Assembly (NCBI GenBank): GCA_020112395.1 | Contig: JACCEK010000002.1 | Location: 558,001 to 622,000, forward strand | DNA length: 64,000 bases | Source: Aerococcaceae bacterium DSM 111021 | GTDB taxonomy: Bacteria; Bacillota; Bacilli; Lactobacillales; Aerococcaceae | Direction: 5' to 3' | Shown here: positions 1 to 8,955 of the stretch, piece after piece | How positions within the stretch are numbered: the first letter of the stretch is position 1 | How the letters are laid out: each line of letters starts with the position of its first letter | Notes under the pieces: model-generated | What the model was told of the DNA's origin: nothing | Seen by the model: the letters and a program-made list of their open reading frames with translations, nothing else | The model's database searches: none | Translations under genes and position numbers: made by a program

Positions 1-1
1 C

Positions 2-1051
2 AATGAATCTTCATCATCAGAGAATAATTGGATTCCTTTTCTTATTATTGGCCTTACCCTAATTCCAGGTTTGGGTATCTCCACTGCAGTTTTAGCATAC
101 TACCAAAAAGTTCGTAAAGTAAAACGCGAAAACAATGCGATGATCACAGGGCCTCAACGAATTAAGCAGTTTCAAAACCATCCAACGGATGTTATTCCTG
201 AATACGGTGATGATATAGCGAATGTAGCCTACCTTCTTCAAGAAATTCAAGCAGGTCACTTTGAAGACTATTTTGCTGCTTACTTAACCAAGTGGTTGGA
301 TGAGGAGCGCATTGAGATGGAAACTTTTGCGACTAAAAAGACGTTTAGTGAAAAATACACCACTTATATTCGCATTAAAGATTTTGAGCACCAAACAACT
401 CCTATGACTTTTGACCAATGGATTGCGAATCCACCAACAGACTCAACAATTGAAGAAGGTATGTGGTTGATGTTGTTAGATGCTTCGGACAATCATGGAG
501 AGATTGATTCTGTGGTCATGCAAACATGGGGGCAAAAACATGCAGATGAGATGACTGAGTTTGAGAAACTACTCAAAGAACGTTCAATGAAATATTTATC
601 TGACCAAGGATATATAAACTTTGTCACAAAAGAAGTTTGGAATCGTCCTGTCGTGATTGCACAAGCAGCACCTGAAGGCGATGAATTTTTTGACCAGATA
701 GGTCATTATATTGCTTACGTCGACAAAGTTGAAATCGATAAATTAGATATGGACGATAACAATATGGCACCTATTCTAATTTGGGCACTTATTGGTGGTT
801 CTGCAACAAAGTTAGCCCAACAGTTTGAAAGTATTCTTCCGATGAAAGGTGCGTATGATGGTACAACAACATACACGACACCTCATTACTGGCATAGTAC
901 GATGCATTTCCGCCAAAATTGGTCCTCTGGGCTCTCAAGCGGTGGATTCAACTCAACAGTCATCGGAGATAGTAGCGGCGGTTCTGGTGGTTCTACGTCG
1001 TCTGGTGGCGGTGGTGGAGCCGGCGGGGGCGGAGGAGGTGGAGCAAGATAG
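2..1051 (+). CDS. DUF2207-family membrane protein, C-terminal part
   Basis: The reading frame is open from the first bases of the window, so the true start lies upstream and only about the last 350 residues are present. A hydrophobic segment at the visible beginning (WIPFLIIGLTLIPGLGIS) is followed by a basic stretch and a soluble domain. The protein ends in a long run of glycines closed by Ala-Arg. A cytosolic domain followed by a poly-glycine tail is characteristic of the DUF2207 (YciQ-like) predicted membrane proteins, whose function is unknown. The Gly codons are GGT/GGC-rich, so the local G+C rises sharply at 960-1050. A terminator follows within 40 bases, so this is the last gene of its transcript. 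Confidence 0.8.
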   Translation, partial: NESSSSENNWIPFLIIGLTLIPGLGISTAVLAYYQKVRKVKRENNAMITGPQRIKQFQNHPTDVIPEYGDDIANVAYLLQEIQAGHFEDYFAAYLTKWLDEERIEMETFATKKTFSEKYTTYIRIKDFEHQTTPMTFDQWIANPPTDSTIEEGMWLMLLDASDNHGEIDSVVMQTWGQKHADEMTEFEKLLKERSMKYLSDQGYINFVTKEVWNRPVVIAQAAPEGDEFFDQIGHYIAYVDKVEIDKLDMDDNNMAPILIWALIGGSATKLAQQFESILPMKGAYDGTTTYTTPHYWHSTMHFRQNWSSGLSSGGFNSTVIGDSSGGSGGSTSSGGGGGAGGGGGGGAR

Positions 1052-1082
1052 TTTGCTCTCTCCAACTTATACTTAAATTTTA

Positions 1083-1119
1083 AGCGAACAGATTCTTCAT
1101 GAGTCCGTTCGCTCTTTTA
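1083..1119 (+). terminator. Intrinsic terminator after the DUF2207 gene
   Basis: AGCGAAC at 1083-1089 pairs with GTTCGCT at 1107-1113 and is followed by TTTT. Confidence 0.75.
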
Positions 1120-1208
1120 CTGTTGTCATAAAGCTACTTTCCTTGTATTCCCTAACAATTAAATATAAAATATGCTAATAGTATGTAAATTTCAAACTGG
1201 AGGATTGT

Positions 1209-4106
1209 ATGACTTTTAAATTAATCGAAACCAAACAATTAAACGATATTCACTCAGTCGGTAAGTTATATGAGCACGAGGAAACTGGCGCTCAAGTATT
1301 ACATTTAGATAATGATGATACAAACAAAGCATTTACGATTGCTTTCAAAACACCACCCTACGATGATAATGGGATTGCTCACATCTTAGAACACTCGGTC
1401 TTAAACGGGTCAAAGAAATTCCCATCTAAAGAACCTTTCGTTGAATTAATCAAAGGGTCTCTTAATACGTTTGTCAATGCGATGACATTCTCAGACAAGA
1501 CGATTTACCCTGTTGCATCAACCAATCAAAAAGACTTCTCAAACTTAATGAGCGTTTATTTAGATGCGGTTTTCCAACCTCTTATCTATACAAATTCTCA
1601 AATTCTTGAACAAGAAGGTTGGCATTATCATCTTGAAAATGCTGAAGATGACTTGATATATAAAGGTGTTGTATACAACGAGATGAAAGGGGCCACTGCG
1701 TCACCAGACAGTCAATTGTATACAGCCATTCAAAAATATCTATACAAAGGGACGCCTTATGAATTCGAATCAGGTGGTTTACCATCAGCCATCCCATCGC
1801 TAACACAAGAAGATTTTATTGATTTTCATAAAAAATATTATCATCCAAGTAGTTCTCTAACGATTCTATACGGAGACTTAGATACGGATCATGCATTTGA
1901 TTTATTAGCTTCTTACTTTGATGGTAAAGGAACATTAGATGAGTCATCGACTGATTTAACGTTTGAAGCCACTCAACCGGAAGAACAAGATGTTGAGTTA
2001 ACTTATTCAATTACAGATGGGGATGACCCTAAAGATAAAGATTACTTAGCCATCGCTTGGCATACCGCAACAGCGTCGGATTCATTAGAACAACATGGTC
2101 TTCGCGTATTAGCTGAGATTTTATTTGGAAACAACCAAGCGCCACTGAAGAAAGCTTTATTAGATGCCCAAATCGGCGGAGACATTGATGGAGACTTCTT
2201 CCAAGCTGGTTTCCCTGCAGTCTTCTCAATCGATGCAAAATACAGTGATACAGCAAATATGGATCGTTTCAAAGAAGTCGTTGAAACAACTTTAACGCAA
2301 CTTGTTGAAGACGGCATTTCAAAAGAATTAATCAAAGCTGCTTTAAACAAAATTACATTCCGTTTAAAAGAATCTGTAATTTCTGAAAGTAACCCACGTG
2401 GTGTTCTATATGCCATCAGTTCATTGAATACATGGTTATATGATTTATCACCTTTTGAATCATTAGAATTCTCGGATAAGCTTGATTTACTGGCGAAACT
2501 ATCTGAGGAAGGTTACTTTGAACAACTGATTCAAGATAAGTTATTAAACAATACAAAGCGTGTTAACATCAAACTTAAAGCAGATCCCGGTAAGAATGAT
2601 GCTATCGAGAAAGAAACGCTAGCGAAGTTACAAGAATACAAAGCAAGCCTTTCTGACACAGAAATTGACGCTTTAGTTGAGCAAACTCAATCATTAATCG
2701 CTCGCCAAGAAGCACCTGATAAACCAGAGGATTTAGCTACTATCCCAACGCTAGACAAATCAGATTTATCAACTGAAACGGAAGATTACCCACTTGAGGA
2801 AAGTTCTTTATTCGAAGGAACAACTCTCTATCACGCTGATCAATTCACTTCAGGCATTGATTATCTCGATTTCTACTTTGATGTATCTGACTTTGAAGCA
2901 GATGATTACTTATTACTAAGCTACTTGAGTCAATTATTAGGGGATTTACCTACTGAGAATTATTCTGTTGCAGAATTACAAACTCAAATCGACTTACACA
3001 CCGGTGGCATTAACGGTGGAGTGATTGTATTCGAAACAGTAACGGGTGAGTTGAAGCCTTACTTCACACTTCGTGGAAAAGCACTTGAAGAATCATTCAG
3101 TAAGTTAGTTGATCTAATCCATGAGATTATGACATCGACACAATTCACAGACAATACTGAATTACTGAATATTACACAACGTCATATTTCAGACTTTGAA
3201 GATGATATTAACCATGGCGCACACGTTCTTGCTGCAGCACGTGCATTAAGCCAAGTGAAACCGGTAAGTAAATTAGGTGAGATGATTAATGGTATCGACC
3301 AATTTAACTTTACAAAAGAGATATTAGAAAAACTAAAAGTAAAAGATGTGACTGAATTAAGCGAGAAGCTAGAAGCGATGCTGAACCGTTTATTGAACAA
3401 GCAACGTATCAATGCACTTTATATCGGTGAAGCAAGTCGATTAGAAGAAGTAACATCTGCGTTAACAACAACTTTTGATTCATTATCAAGTGAGCCATTA
3501 GGCGAGCCTGTTATTTATCAAGCAGGTGAGAAAATGAATGAAGCCTTCGTCACAGCACAAGATGTAAACTATGTCGGATTTGCTTCTGATGCAACTGGCG
3601 AATTGGCTTACAGTGGGTCATCACTCGTTTTATCAACATTCTTGCGTTATGATTACTTATGGAATAATATTCGTGTTAAAGGTGGCGCTTATGGTTCAAT
3701 GTTCCGTCACAACTTAAATGGTGACTTCCAATTAAGTTCATACCGAGACCCTAATATTCGAAAAACCATTGATGCATACCATGGCATTCCAGAGTTCATC
3801 GAAACGCTAGAACTTGATGAAGCCAGCTTATTGAAATCAATCATTGGTACTCTAAGTAATTTAGACCAACCATTGTCAGCTTATCATAAAGGGAAACGTG
3901 CTTTCTCTCGTCATCAAGTAGGACGTACAACTGCTGATGTCATTCAGCTGAAAGAAGAAGTATTAGCAACAACTGAAGCGAATTTAACCGCTTTAAGTGA
4001 AGGATTCAAGACAGTCCTTAATAAAGGAACGATTGCGGTAATTGGTAATAAAGCTCAAATCGAGCAAGATCGTGATCACTTTGATGAAATACATGAACTA
4101 TATTAA
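1209..4106 (+). CDS. M16C-family zinc metallopeptidase (presequence-protease-like insulinase)
   Basis: This 965-residue protein carries the inverted zinc motif HILEH at residues 58-62, with the expected distal glutamate in VVYNEMKGA about 95 residues later. The length, roughly 970 residues in one chain, is that of the M16C subfamily (pitrilysin/insulinase fold, two halves closing like a clamshell), which degrades oligopeptides in the cytoplasm. There is no signal peptide. GGAGG lies 6-7 bases before the ATG. The gene stands alone between terminators and is therefore probably monocistronic. The substrate cannot be inferred from sequence. Confidence 0.92.
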   Translation: MTFKLIETKQLNDIHSVGKLYEHEETGAQVLHLDNDDTNKAFTIAFKTPPYDDNGIAHILEHSVLNGSKKFPSKEPFVELIKGSLNTFVNAMTFSDKTIYPVASTNQKDFSNLMSVYLDAVFQPLIYTNSQILEQEGWHYHLENAEDDLIYKGVVYNEMKGATASPDSQLYTAIQKYLYKGTPYEFESGGLPSAIPSLTQEDFIDFHKKYYHPSSSLTILYGDLDTDHAFDLLASYFDGKGTLDESSTDLTFEATQPEEQDVELTYSITDGDDPKDKDYLAIAWHTATASDSLEQHGLRVLAEILFGNNQAPLKKALLDAQIGGDIDGDFFQAGFPAVFSIDAKYSDTANMDRFKEVVETTLTQLVEDGISKELIKAALNKITFRLKESVISESNPRGVLYAISSLNTWLYDLSPFESLEFSDKLDLLAKLSEEGYFEQLIQDKLLNNTKRVNIKLKADPGKNDAIEKETLAKLQEYKASLSDTEIDALVEQTQSLIARQEAPDKPEDLATIPTLDKSDLSTETEDYPLEESSLFEGTTLYHADQFTSGIDYLDFYFDVSDFEADDYLLLSYLSQLLGDLPTENYSVAELQTQIDLHTGGINGGVIVFETVTGELKPYFTLRGKALEESFSKLVDLIHEIMTSTQFTDNTELLNITQRHISDFEDDINHGAHVLAAARALSQVKPVSKLGEMINGIDQFNFTKEILEKLKVKDVTELSEKLEAMLNRLLNKQRINALYIGEASRLEEVTSALTTTFDSLSSEPLGEPVIYQAGEKMNEAFVTAQDVNYVGFASDATGELAYSGSSLVLSTFLRYDYLWNNIRVKGGAYGSMFRHNLNGDFQLSSYRDPNIRKTIDAYHGIPEFIETLELDEASLLKSIIGTLSNLDQPLSAYHKGKRAFSRHQVGRTTADVIQLKEEVLATTEANLTALSEGFKTVLNKGTIAVIGNKAQIEQDRDHFDEIHELY

Positions 4107-4126
4107 ACACATAAAGATATAATTAT

Positions 4127-4159
4127 AGCCACGACTGAAAAAATCAGTCGTGGCTTTTT
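4127..4159 (+). terminator. Terminator after the M16C peptidase
   Basis: A perfect 12-bp stem, AGCCACGACTGA with TCAGTCGTGGCT, is followed by TTTTT. It sits between convergent genes and is stronger for the + strand. Confidence 0.9.
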
Positions 4160-4160
4160 A

Positions 4161-4670
4161 TTATTTTATATAATCAAACTTAACTTCTTTTTTTAATATT
4201 CCCATAAAGTAAGCATCACGGTATCTCCCATTCGTATAGAAATGATCCTTCATCGTTCCTTCAATTTGGAAGCCTAATTTTTTGTAGATATGTACAGCTG
4301 GATGATTATTCACATCAACAATTAAATACACTTTATGCATATTGAGAATCGAGAAGGCATACTCTATTCCTTTACGTAACGCTTTTTGTGCCAAACCTTG
4401 TCCGCGGAATCGTTTAATCACGATAATCTGAATTTCACAATTACGATGAATATAATCAATCTCCATTAATTCCACGACGCCAACAAATTCGCCATCTACT
4501 TCAATCACAAACCGTCTTTCAGTGGAATCAAAAAGATGCTTATCATATAACCGCTCTAATTCATCGAGTGACTCATATGGCTCCTCGAACCAATACGCCA
4601 TCATCTCGCGCTCATTATTAATGACATGAATCGAAGATAAGTCATTCTTCTCTAATGCTCTAATTATCAT
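4161..4670 (-). CDS. speG: Spermidine N1-acetyltransferase (SpeG-type GNAT)
   Basis: This 169-residue GNAT enzyme is expected to transfer acetyl from acetyl-CoA to spermidine or spermine in the cytosol and so lower polyamine toxicity. It matches E. coli SpeG along most of its length as I remember that sequence. Shared blocks include YWFEEPYES near residue 30, LYDKHLFDSTERRFVIEVDG near 50, and HKVYLIVDVNNHPAVHIYKKLGF in the C-terminal half. The acetyl-CoA loop is RFRGQGLAQKA. It stands alone with its own upstream region, convergent with the M16C peptidase gene. Confidence 0.9.
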   Translation of the reverse strand: MIIRALEKNDLSSIHVINNEREMMAYWFEEPYESLDELERLYDKHLFDSTERRFVIEVDGEFVGVVELMEIDYIHRNCEIQIIVIKRFRGQGLAQKALRKGIEYAFSILNMHKVYLIVDVNNHPAVHIYKKLGFQIEGTMKDHFYTNGRYRDAYFMGILKKEVKFDYIK

Positions 4671-4742
4671 ATTAACCTCTTCCTTTGATGATTTATTTGG
4701 ATTCTCTCTATAAATATTATAGCATCCCCGTAACTTACGTCA

Positions 4743-4783
4743 TAAAAAAAAGAGTTTCTGACACATATTATATGTCAGAAACC
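4743..4783 (-). terminator. Terminator after msrA
   Basis: On the minus strand GTTTCTGACA (4782-4773) pairs with TGTCAGAAAC (4763-4754), followed by CTC and a T-run. Confidence 0.85.
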
Positions 4784-4801
4784 CTAGTTATTGAAATAAA
4801 T

Positions 4802-5326
4802 TTATTCTTTGTGATTTTCTACAAACGCTACACGACCTGAGCCTGTAGAATAACGGTTATAATGCTCAGGGTTCTTTTTATAGAAGTCTTGATGATGTTC
4901 TTCCGCATCATAAAATGGCTTCGCATCTTCAATAGGTACGACTACCGGCTTATTAAAGCGACCACTCTTATCCAATGTTTCTTTTGACGATTCAGCTAAC
5001 TCACGTTGCTCATCTGAATTCACAAAAACAACTGGACGATACGATGTCCCGCGGTCAAAAAATTGCCCCGTCGCATCGGTTGGATCCATGCTTGACCAAT
5101 AAATATCTAATAATTGTTGGTAAGAAATCTTTTCTGGATCAAACGTAATCTCAACCGCTTCAGTATGACCCGTCATACCTGTTTTTACATCTTCATACGT
5201 TGGGTTTTCGGTTTCTCCACCTGTATACCCTGAGATAACAGCCTCAACACCATCCATCTCATCAAAAGGATGAACCATGCACCAGAAACATCCTCCAGCA
5301 AATATCGCTTTATCAAATTGACTCAT
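4802..5326 (-). CDS. msrA: Peptide-methionine (S)-S-oxide reductase
   Basis: MsrA repairs oxidised methionine, reducing the S-epimer of methionine sulfoxide with thioredoxin as electron donor. The hallmark GGCFWC is at residues 11-16, with the catalytic cysteine at 13. The family blocks [19 protein letters not shown] and [19 protein letters not shown] follow. I start it at the ATG giving MSQFDK because AAAGGA lies 9 bases upstream; an in-frame TTG three codons earlier would overlap that site. No MsrB domain is fused. It is transcribed alone, with a terminator downstream. Confidence 0.95.
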   Translation of the reverse strand: MSQFDKAIFAGGCFWCMVHPFDEMDGVEAVISGYTGGETENPTYEDVKTGMTGHTEAVEITFDPEKISYQQLLDIYWSSMDPTDATGQFFDRGTSYRPVVFVNSDEQRELAESSKETLDKSGRFNKPVVVPIEDAKPFYDAEEHHQDFYKKNPEHYNRYSTGSGRVAFVENHKE

Positions 5327-5353
5327 ATAATTCAATCCTTTCTTTTATAATAA

Positions 5354-6649
5354 CTAGTTAAATAATTCAACAAAAAATCGTCTCGTTGATTCCCATGTAT
5401 TACCAATTCCATCAGAGAAAGAACGCCACCCAGTCACATACCAAGCTGCCTCTTCAATCGGTTCAGCTTGAACAACCGGAACATAATTCCCTTTTGTTGA
5501 AGGTAAATAAACAAATTCCGTCCCTACGCCGTAGATAGCCATCTGCCCAATCACTTCACCTTGTTCAACTGGCGCAATTAGATAACTTCTGCCTTCAAAC
5601 AAAGACTCATTCATTGAAAATTCATACTCAAGACGAGGAGCTGTATCAATAATTGGAACAACAAGGGACATGTCTTTTCCATAAGCTAACTCTGCTTCTG
5701 TTTCTGAACTACCTTCAACTCTGATTGTGTTGACTTGAGTGGTTGGTTGCCCCTCACTCACGACCAATTCTTTCATATACGCTCTAAAACTATAATCCAT
5801 TAAGGCCTCAGTCTCTTCATAACGAGCATCTTCATCTTCGGCACCTAAAACAACTGTAATAAGACCGAATTCATCTTGATGAGCATATCCGACAAAGCTA
5901 CTTCCATCTGCATCAGAAGAACCTGGCATCAGCCCAGATACATCATCACGCTCATAAGGCTTCCCTTTTAACATCTGATTATAGTTATTCATGTCAATCG
6001 CATCGTCCGTATTTGGTTTAAAGACCGCTTTTGATTGAACACTATATTCTAAATAATCTGGAAAATCATTCACGAGATGGTATGCGATAATTGCTGCCGC
6101 TTCTGCAGAAAAAGCATTCGTCTCACCAGCCTCACCATCAACAGCTAATCCCGTCGAGTTTATGAGATTAAATTCCTCGATGCCCCACTCAGTTAATTGT
6201 ACTTCCATCATCCTTACAAAATTTGCTTCGCTTTCACCAATCATCTCACTTAAAGCAAGCGTTGCACCGTTCGCCAAATTAATCGAAATCGCTTCAACCA
6301 ATTCATTGACCGTATAGTTATTATCTTGTCTTAGAGGTACATTACCAATATCGTAATTTTGACTCAAATAATATGCTTCATCTGAAACAGGTACAATTGA
6401 TTCACGTGTCCATTCATCATCTTGTTCGATGGCCTTTAAAGCAACATAGACAGATAGTAATTTACTCACTGATCCCACTTCTAAAACTTCATCTGCATTT
6501 TGGCTCATTAATACTTGTCCATTTTCACTATCAACTGAAATCGCTGAAGTCGCATTAATTGTAGGAACAGTCGATTGTGCTCGACCACTTTGTAGGGGTA
6601 ACACGAGCATTGTGACTAATAAGATTGTTAAAATATATTTTAATGTCAT
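5354..6649 (-). CDS. PBP5/DacA-like S11 D-Ala-D-Ala carboxypeptidase homologue with degenerate active site
   Basis: A 431-residue exported protein: signal peptide (residues 1-24, ending near SGRAQS), S11 peptidase domain, PBP5_C-like domain, and a C-terminal amphipathic stretch (WRSFSDGIGNTWESTRRFF) of the type that anchors DacA to the membrane face. The SxxK motif is present as SVSK. In the position of SxN the sequence reads LAN (SINLANGATLAL), and in the position of KTG it reads MPG (VSGLMPGSSDADG), so two of three catalytic motifs are altered. It may bind peptidoglycan or beta-lactam without normal turnover. The start codon overlaps the stop of the kinase gene (TAATG), indicating coupling to the two-component system. 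Confidence 0.85.
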   Translation of the reverse strand: MTLKYILTILLVTMLVLPLQSGRAQSTVPTINATSAISVDSENGQVLMSQNADEVLEVGSVSKLLSVYVALKAIEQDDEWTRESIVPVSDEAYYLSQNYDIGNVPLRQDNNYTVNELVEAISINLANGATLALSEMIGESEANFVRMMEVQLTEWGIEEFNLINSTGLAVDGEAGETNAFSAEAAAIIAYHLVNDFPDYLEYSVQSKAVFKPNTDDAIDMNNYNQMLKGKPYERDDVSGLMPGSSDADGSSFVGYAHQDEFGLITVVLGAEDEDARYEETEALMDYSFRAYMKELVVSEGQPTTQVNTIRVEGSSETEAELAYGKDMSLVVPIIDTAPRLEYEFSMNESLFEGRSYLIAPVEQGEVIGQMAIYGVGTEFVYLPSTKGNYVPVVQAEPIEEAAWYVTGWRSFSDGIGNTWESTRRFFVELFN

Positions 6650-7800
6650 TAGTCATCACCAACTTCTCTATTATTCAGCTTAATACGAAAGACCGTTTCA
6701 TTCTCTTCAACTGTCGCAAATACTATTCCACCGTGTAGACCCACGATGTTTTTAACAATCGAAAGACCCAAACCACTCCCAGGTATTTCTGATGTTCTTG
6801 ACTTTTCAGTCCGATAGCTTCGTTCAAAAATGCTTTTATACTCCGACTCTTCTAAAATCTCACCATTATTACGCGTTTCTAAAAAAACACTCGCTTCATC
6901 CGTTGATGTATAAGCGCGAAGGCGAATCACATTACCAAAACCATATTTGAATGCATTAGAGATAAGATTACTAAATACACGTGCCATTTTGTCCACATCA
7001 ATCTGGACAAACAAATCCTCAGGGTACACCTCCACAACGATGTCTACATTTTGTTCATTCCCAATCAGCTCAAACTCAGCAGCTAATTGCTCAAAGAAAA
7101 ATTTAATTGGAATCGATTGAGTTTCAATCGTATAAGTTGCCTGTCCTGATTCAATATACAAGAACAAGTCATTCACTAACGTACGCATCAGTTTCGCTTT
7201 GTCGTACGCAATGGCTATATAGTTATCTTTCTCTTCCTCAGATTGATACTGGTGGTGAATCACTGCATCCAAATATCCAATCGTAGATGTTAATGGCGTT
7301 CGAATATCATGACTGACATTCGCTATCAACTCGTCTTTCGTTTCTTCAGCACGACGTTCTTCTACAAGTGAATGTTCAGTACTTTCAACAAGTCGGTTAA
7401 TACTATCAATAATACCGGTCAATTCCCCGATATCCGCACTCTCTATTCGGTAATCGTATTTACTGTTTTCAGAAATATAATTCAAATGTTCTAAAGCACG
7501 AGCTAACTTCATCATATTACGTTGTCTTATTACACGTCGGTAAGTAATTATCCCACCAATACTCAAGGTAATAATGGTGATAATTTGGTTATATGGAATA
7601 TTCCATAGTTGGAAAAATTGAAATAAGTTTCCCCCACGCAAGAATTCCATACGTGTATTAATCACGACACCAAATCCTAGGATAATTCCTAAGTAGACAA
7701 AGAATACTATTGATAAAATACTCGATGCATAACGAATTAAATCGATTTGTTGCGAGCGACTCAATTGAGTTGATAATATTGGATTTATATCATCTTTCAA
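6649..7800 (-). CDS. Membrane sensor histidine kinase, VanS/OmpR-partner class
   Basis: This 383-residue kinase has two N-terminal membrane segments (about 29-48 and 71-89) with a short extracellular loop, a HAMP-like linker, and a HisKA domain with the phospho-acceptor in VSHDIRTPLTS. Its HATPase domain shows NLISNAFKYG (N box) and GSGLGLSIVKN (G2 box). The short sensor loop resembles VanS-type kinases that monitor the cell envelope. Its start overlaps the regulator gene by 11 bases and its stop overlaps the PBP-like gene, so the three form one translationally coupled operon. The signal is unknown. Confidence 0.9.
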   Translation of the reverse strand: MKDDINPILSTQLSRSQQIDLIRYASSILSIVFFVYLGIILGFGVVINTRMEFLRGGNLFQFFQLWNIPYNQIITIITLSIGGIITYRRVIRQRNMMKLARALEHLNYISENSKYDYRIESADIGELTGIIDSINRLVESTEHSLVEERRAEETKDELIANVSHDIRTPLTSTIGYLDAVIHHQYQSEEEKDNYIAIAYDKAKLMRTLVNDLFLYIESGQATYTIETQSIPIKFFFEQLAAEFELIGNEQNVDIVVEVYPEDLFVQIDVDKMARVFSNLISNAFKYGFGNVIRLRAYTSTDEASVFLETRNNGEILEESEYKSIFERSYRTEKSRTSEIPGSGLGLSIVKNIVGLHGGIVFATVEENETVFRIKLNNREVGDD

Positions 7801-8485
7801 CCTTATATCCTACTCCCCATACGGTTTGGACTACTTTCTCTCCTCCTGTTGCCTGAGCAATCTTATCACGTAAATGACTCACATGAACCATGACTGTTTT
7901 TGCACTCACAACACTTTCTTGATTCCAAACTTCTTCAAATATCTCATCAGCACTAAATACACGATTTGGATTACTTGATAATAAATATAATATACCGAAC
8001 TCAAGAGCAGTTAATTGAATCTCTGTCCCACTCTCAGTTCTCACTTCATGAGAATCTCGACGTATAATTAATGGACCCACTTCAATCGTATCATTCGAAG
8101 CGTCCATCCCTGAATAACTGTGCTGACGACGTAAAATTGACTTCACACGCGCCATAACCTCTAAGGGATTAAACGGCTTAGTGACATAATCATCTGCTCC
8201 AGCAAATAAACCTTCAATTTTTTCATGATCTGCTGATTTTGCACTCACCATAATCACTGGAATGCTCATATCCTTATCACGCATGACTTCTACAACTTCT
8301 AACCCTGTTACAATGGGCATCATCACATCCAAAATAACTAAATCAAAACTTTGATCCTTTTGTAAGTGATTTAATGCTTCTTCGCCATTAAAGGCTTTAA
8401 CTACTTCATAACCTTCATTTTTTAAATAAATATTCAAAAGGTCTACGATTTCGCGATCATCGTCTGCTACTAATATACGCATCAT
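7790..8485 (-). CDS. OmpR-family response regulator (VanR-like)
   Basis: A 231-residue regulator with a receiver domain (acidic pocket D8-D10, phospho-acceptor D53 in LVILDVMMP, conserved lysine in VTKPF) and a C-terminal winged-helix DNA-binding domain (LTALEFGILYLLSS ... VSHLRDKI ... VWGVGYKVE). It is the first gene of a three-gene operon with the kinase and the PBP-like protein and probably controls that operon and other envelope genes. GGAGGA precedes the ATG. A TATAAT-like -10 lies at 8523-8528 (minus strand) without a good -35, which would suit activated transcription. Confidence 0.93.
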   Translation of the reverse strand: MMRILVADDDREIVDLLNIYLKNEGYEVVKAFNGEEALNHLQKDQSFDLVILDVMMPIVTGLEVVEVMRDKDMSIPVIMVSAKSADHEKIEGLFAGADDYVTKPFNPLEVMARVKSILRRQHSYSGMDASNDTIEVGPLIIRRDSHEVRTESGTEIQLTALEFGILYLLSSNPNRVFSADEIFEEVWNQESVVSAKTVMVHVSHLRDKIAQATGGEKVVQTVWGVGYKVER

Positions 8486-8714
8486 AATCCTCCTTCTTTA
8501 CAATAAATTGTCCTTATTTACTATTATACCTTTTTTATACACAAAAAATAGTGCTTACGATTAATCATATTAAAATGCCTACAATTTTCACAAATTAATC
8601 TCATAATCCCCGAAATACACAAGATTAGAACGACGTAAATCGCTGTTTAAAAGCGAGATTTAACCGCTTATTCCAGTGAGCTACAGATTAAATAGATAGA
8701 CAACTCGGAAACTC

Positions 8715-8745
8715 CTGTATAAATTACGATCGTATTTATATACAG
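8715..8745. repeat. 31-base near-perfect dyad
   Basis: CTGTATAAATTACG runs into its near-complement around the centre TACGATCGTA. It could be an RNA hairpin or a protein operator. No T-run follows it on either strand. Confidence 0.5.
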
Positions 8746-8833
8746 AACTACACTCAATTCGCCACTGTCACAAAAAATGTGAGTATCTTCTTCGCTTTTA
8801 CAGAATCCTACCCTATTTTTAATTGTAAGCTAA

Positions 8834-8921
8834 AACCACTAGCGGTAATGATGACTCTTTGAACCTGCAGGATATCTCTATCCTTAGGTAGGTCCACATT
8901 GAGCACATCCCACTAGTGGTT
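8834..8921 (-). ncRNA. Candidate structured RNA element (unassigned)
   Basis: Read on the minus strand, AACCACTAGTGG (8921-8910) pairs with CCGCTAGTGGTT (8845-8834). Inside lie a 6-bp helix GGACCT/AGGTTC and a 6-bp hairpin AGGATA-GAGA-TATCCT with a GNRA-type loop. Both non-Watson-Crick pairs are G-U wobbles on the minus strand but would be A-C mismatches on the plus strand, which favours a minus-strand RNA. It matches no family I can name. TTTT follows the 3' arm, so a terminator role is possible. Confidence 0.45.
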
Positions 8922-8955
8922 AATCACTGTTTATTCACTTCTTCGGTATGAACAT

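Larger units (their letters stand above)
8486..8955 (-). other. 470-base non-coding region rich in hairpins
   Basis: I find no credible gene here. Three dyads stand out: a composite stem-loop at 8834-8921, a 31-base dyad at 8715-8745, and a looser hairpin at 8637-8661 (AAATCGCT with AGCGAGATTT). The region could be a long leader of the response-regulator operon, the 3' end of the LysM transcript, an independent small RNA, or a combination. Confidence 0.5.

Noticed and set aside
849-1076. Open frame overlapping the Gly-rich end of the DUF2207 gene
   Set aside because: It is the same DNA read one frame over. The long Gly codon run keeps several frames open, and there is no ribosome site.
1582-3412. 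Several open frames antisense to the M16C peptidase
   Set aside because: They are shadows of a well-supported gene, without ribosome sites or recognisable domains.
8486-8955. tmRNA, RNase P RNA or SRP RNA in the hairpin-rich region
   Set aside because: None of the conserved cores of these RNAs that I know is visible on either strand.
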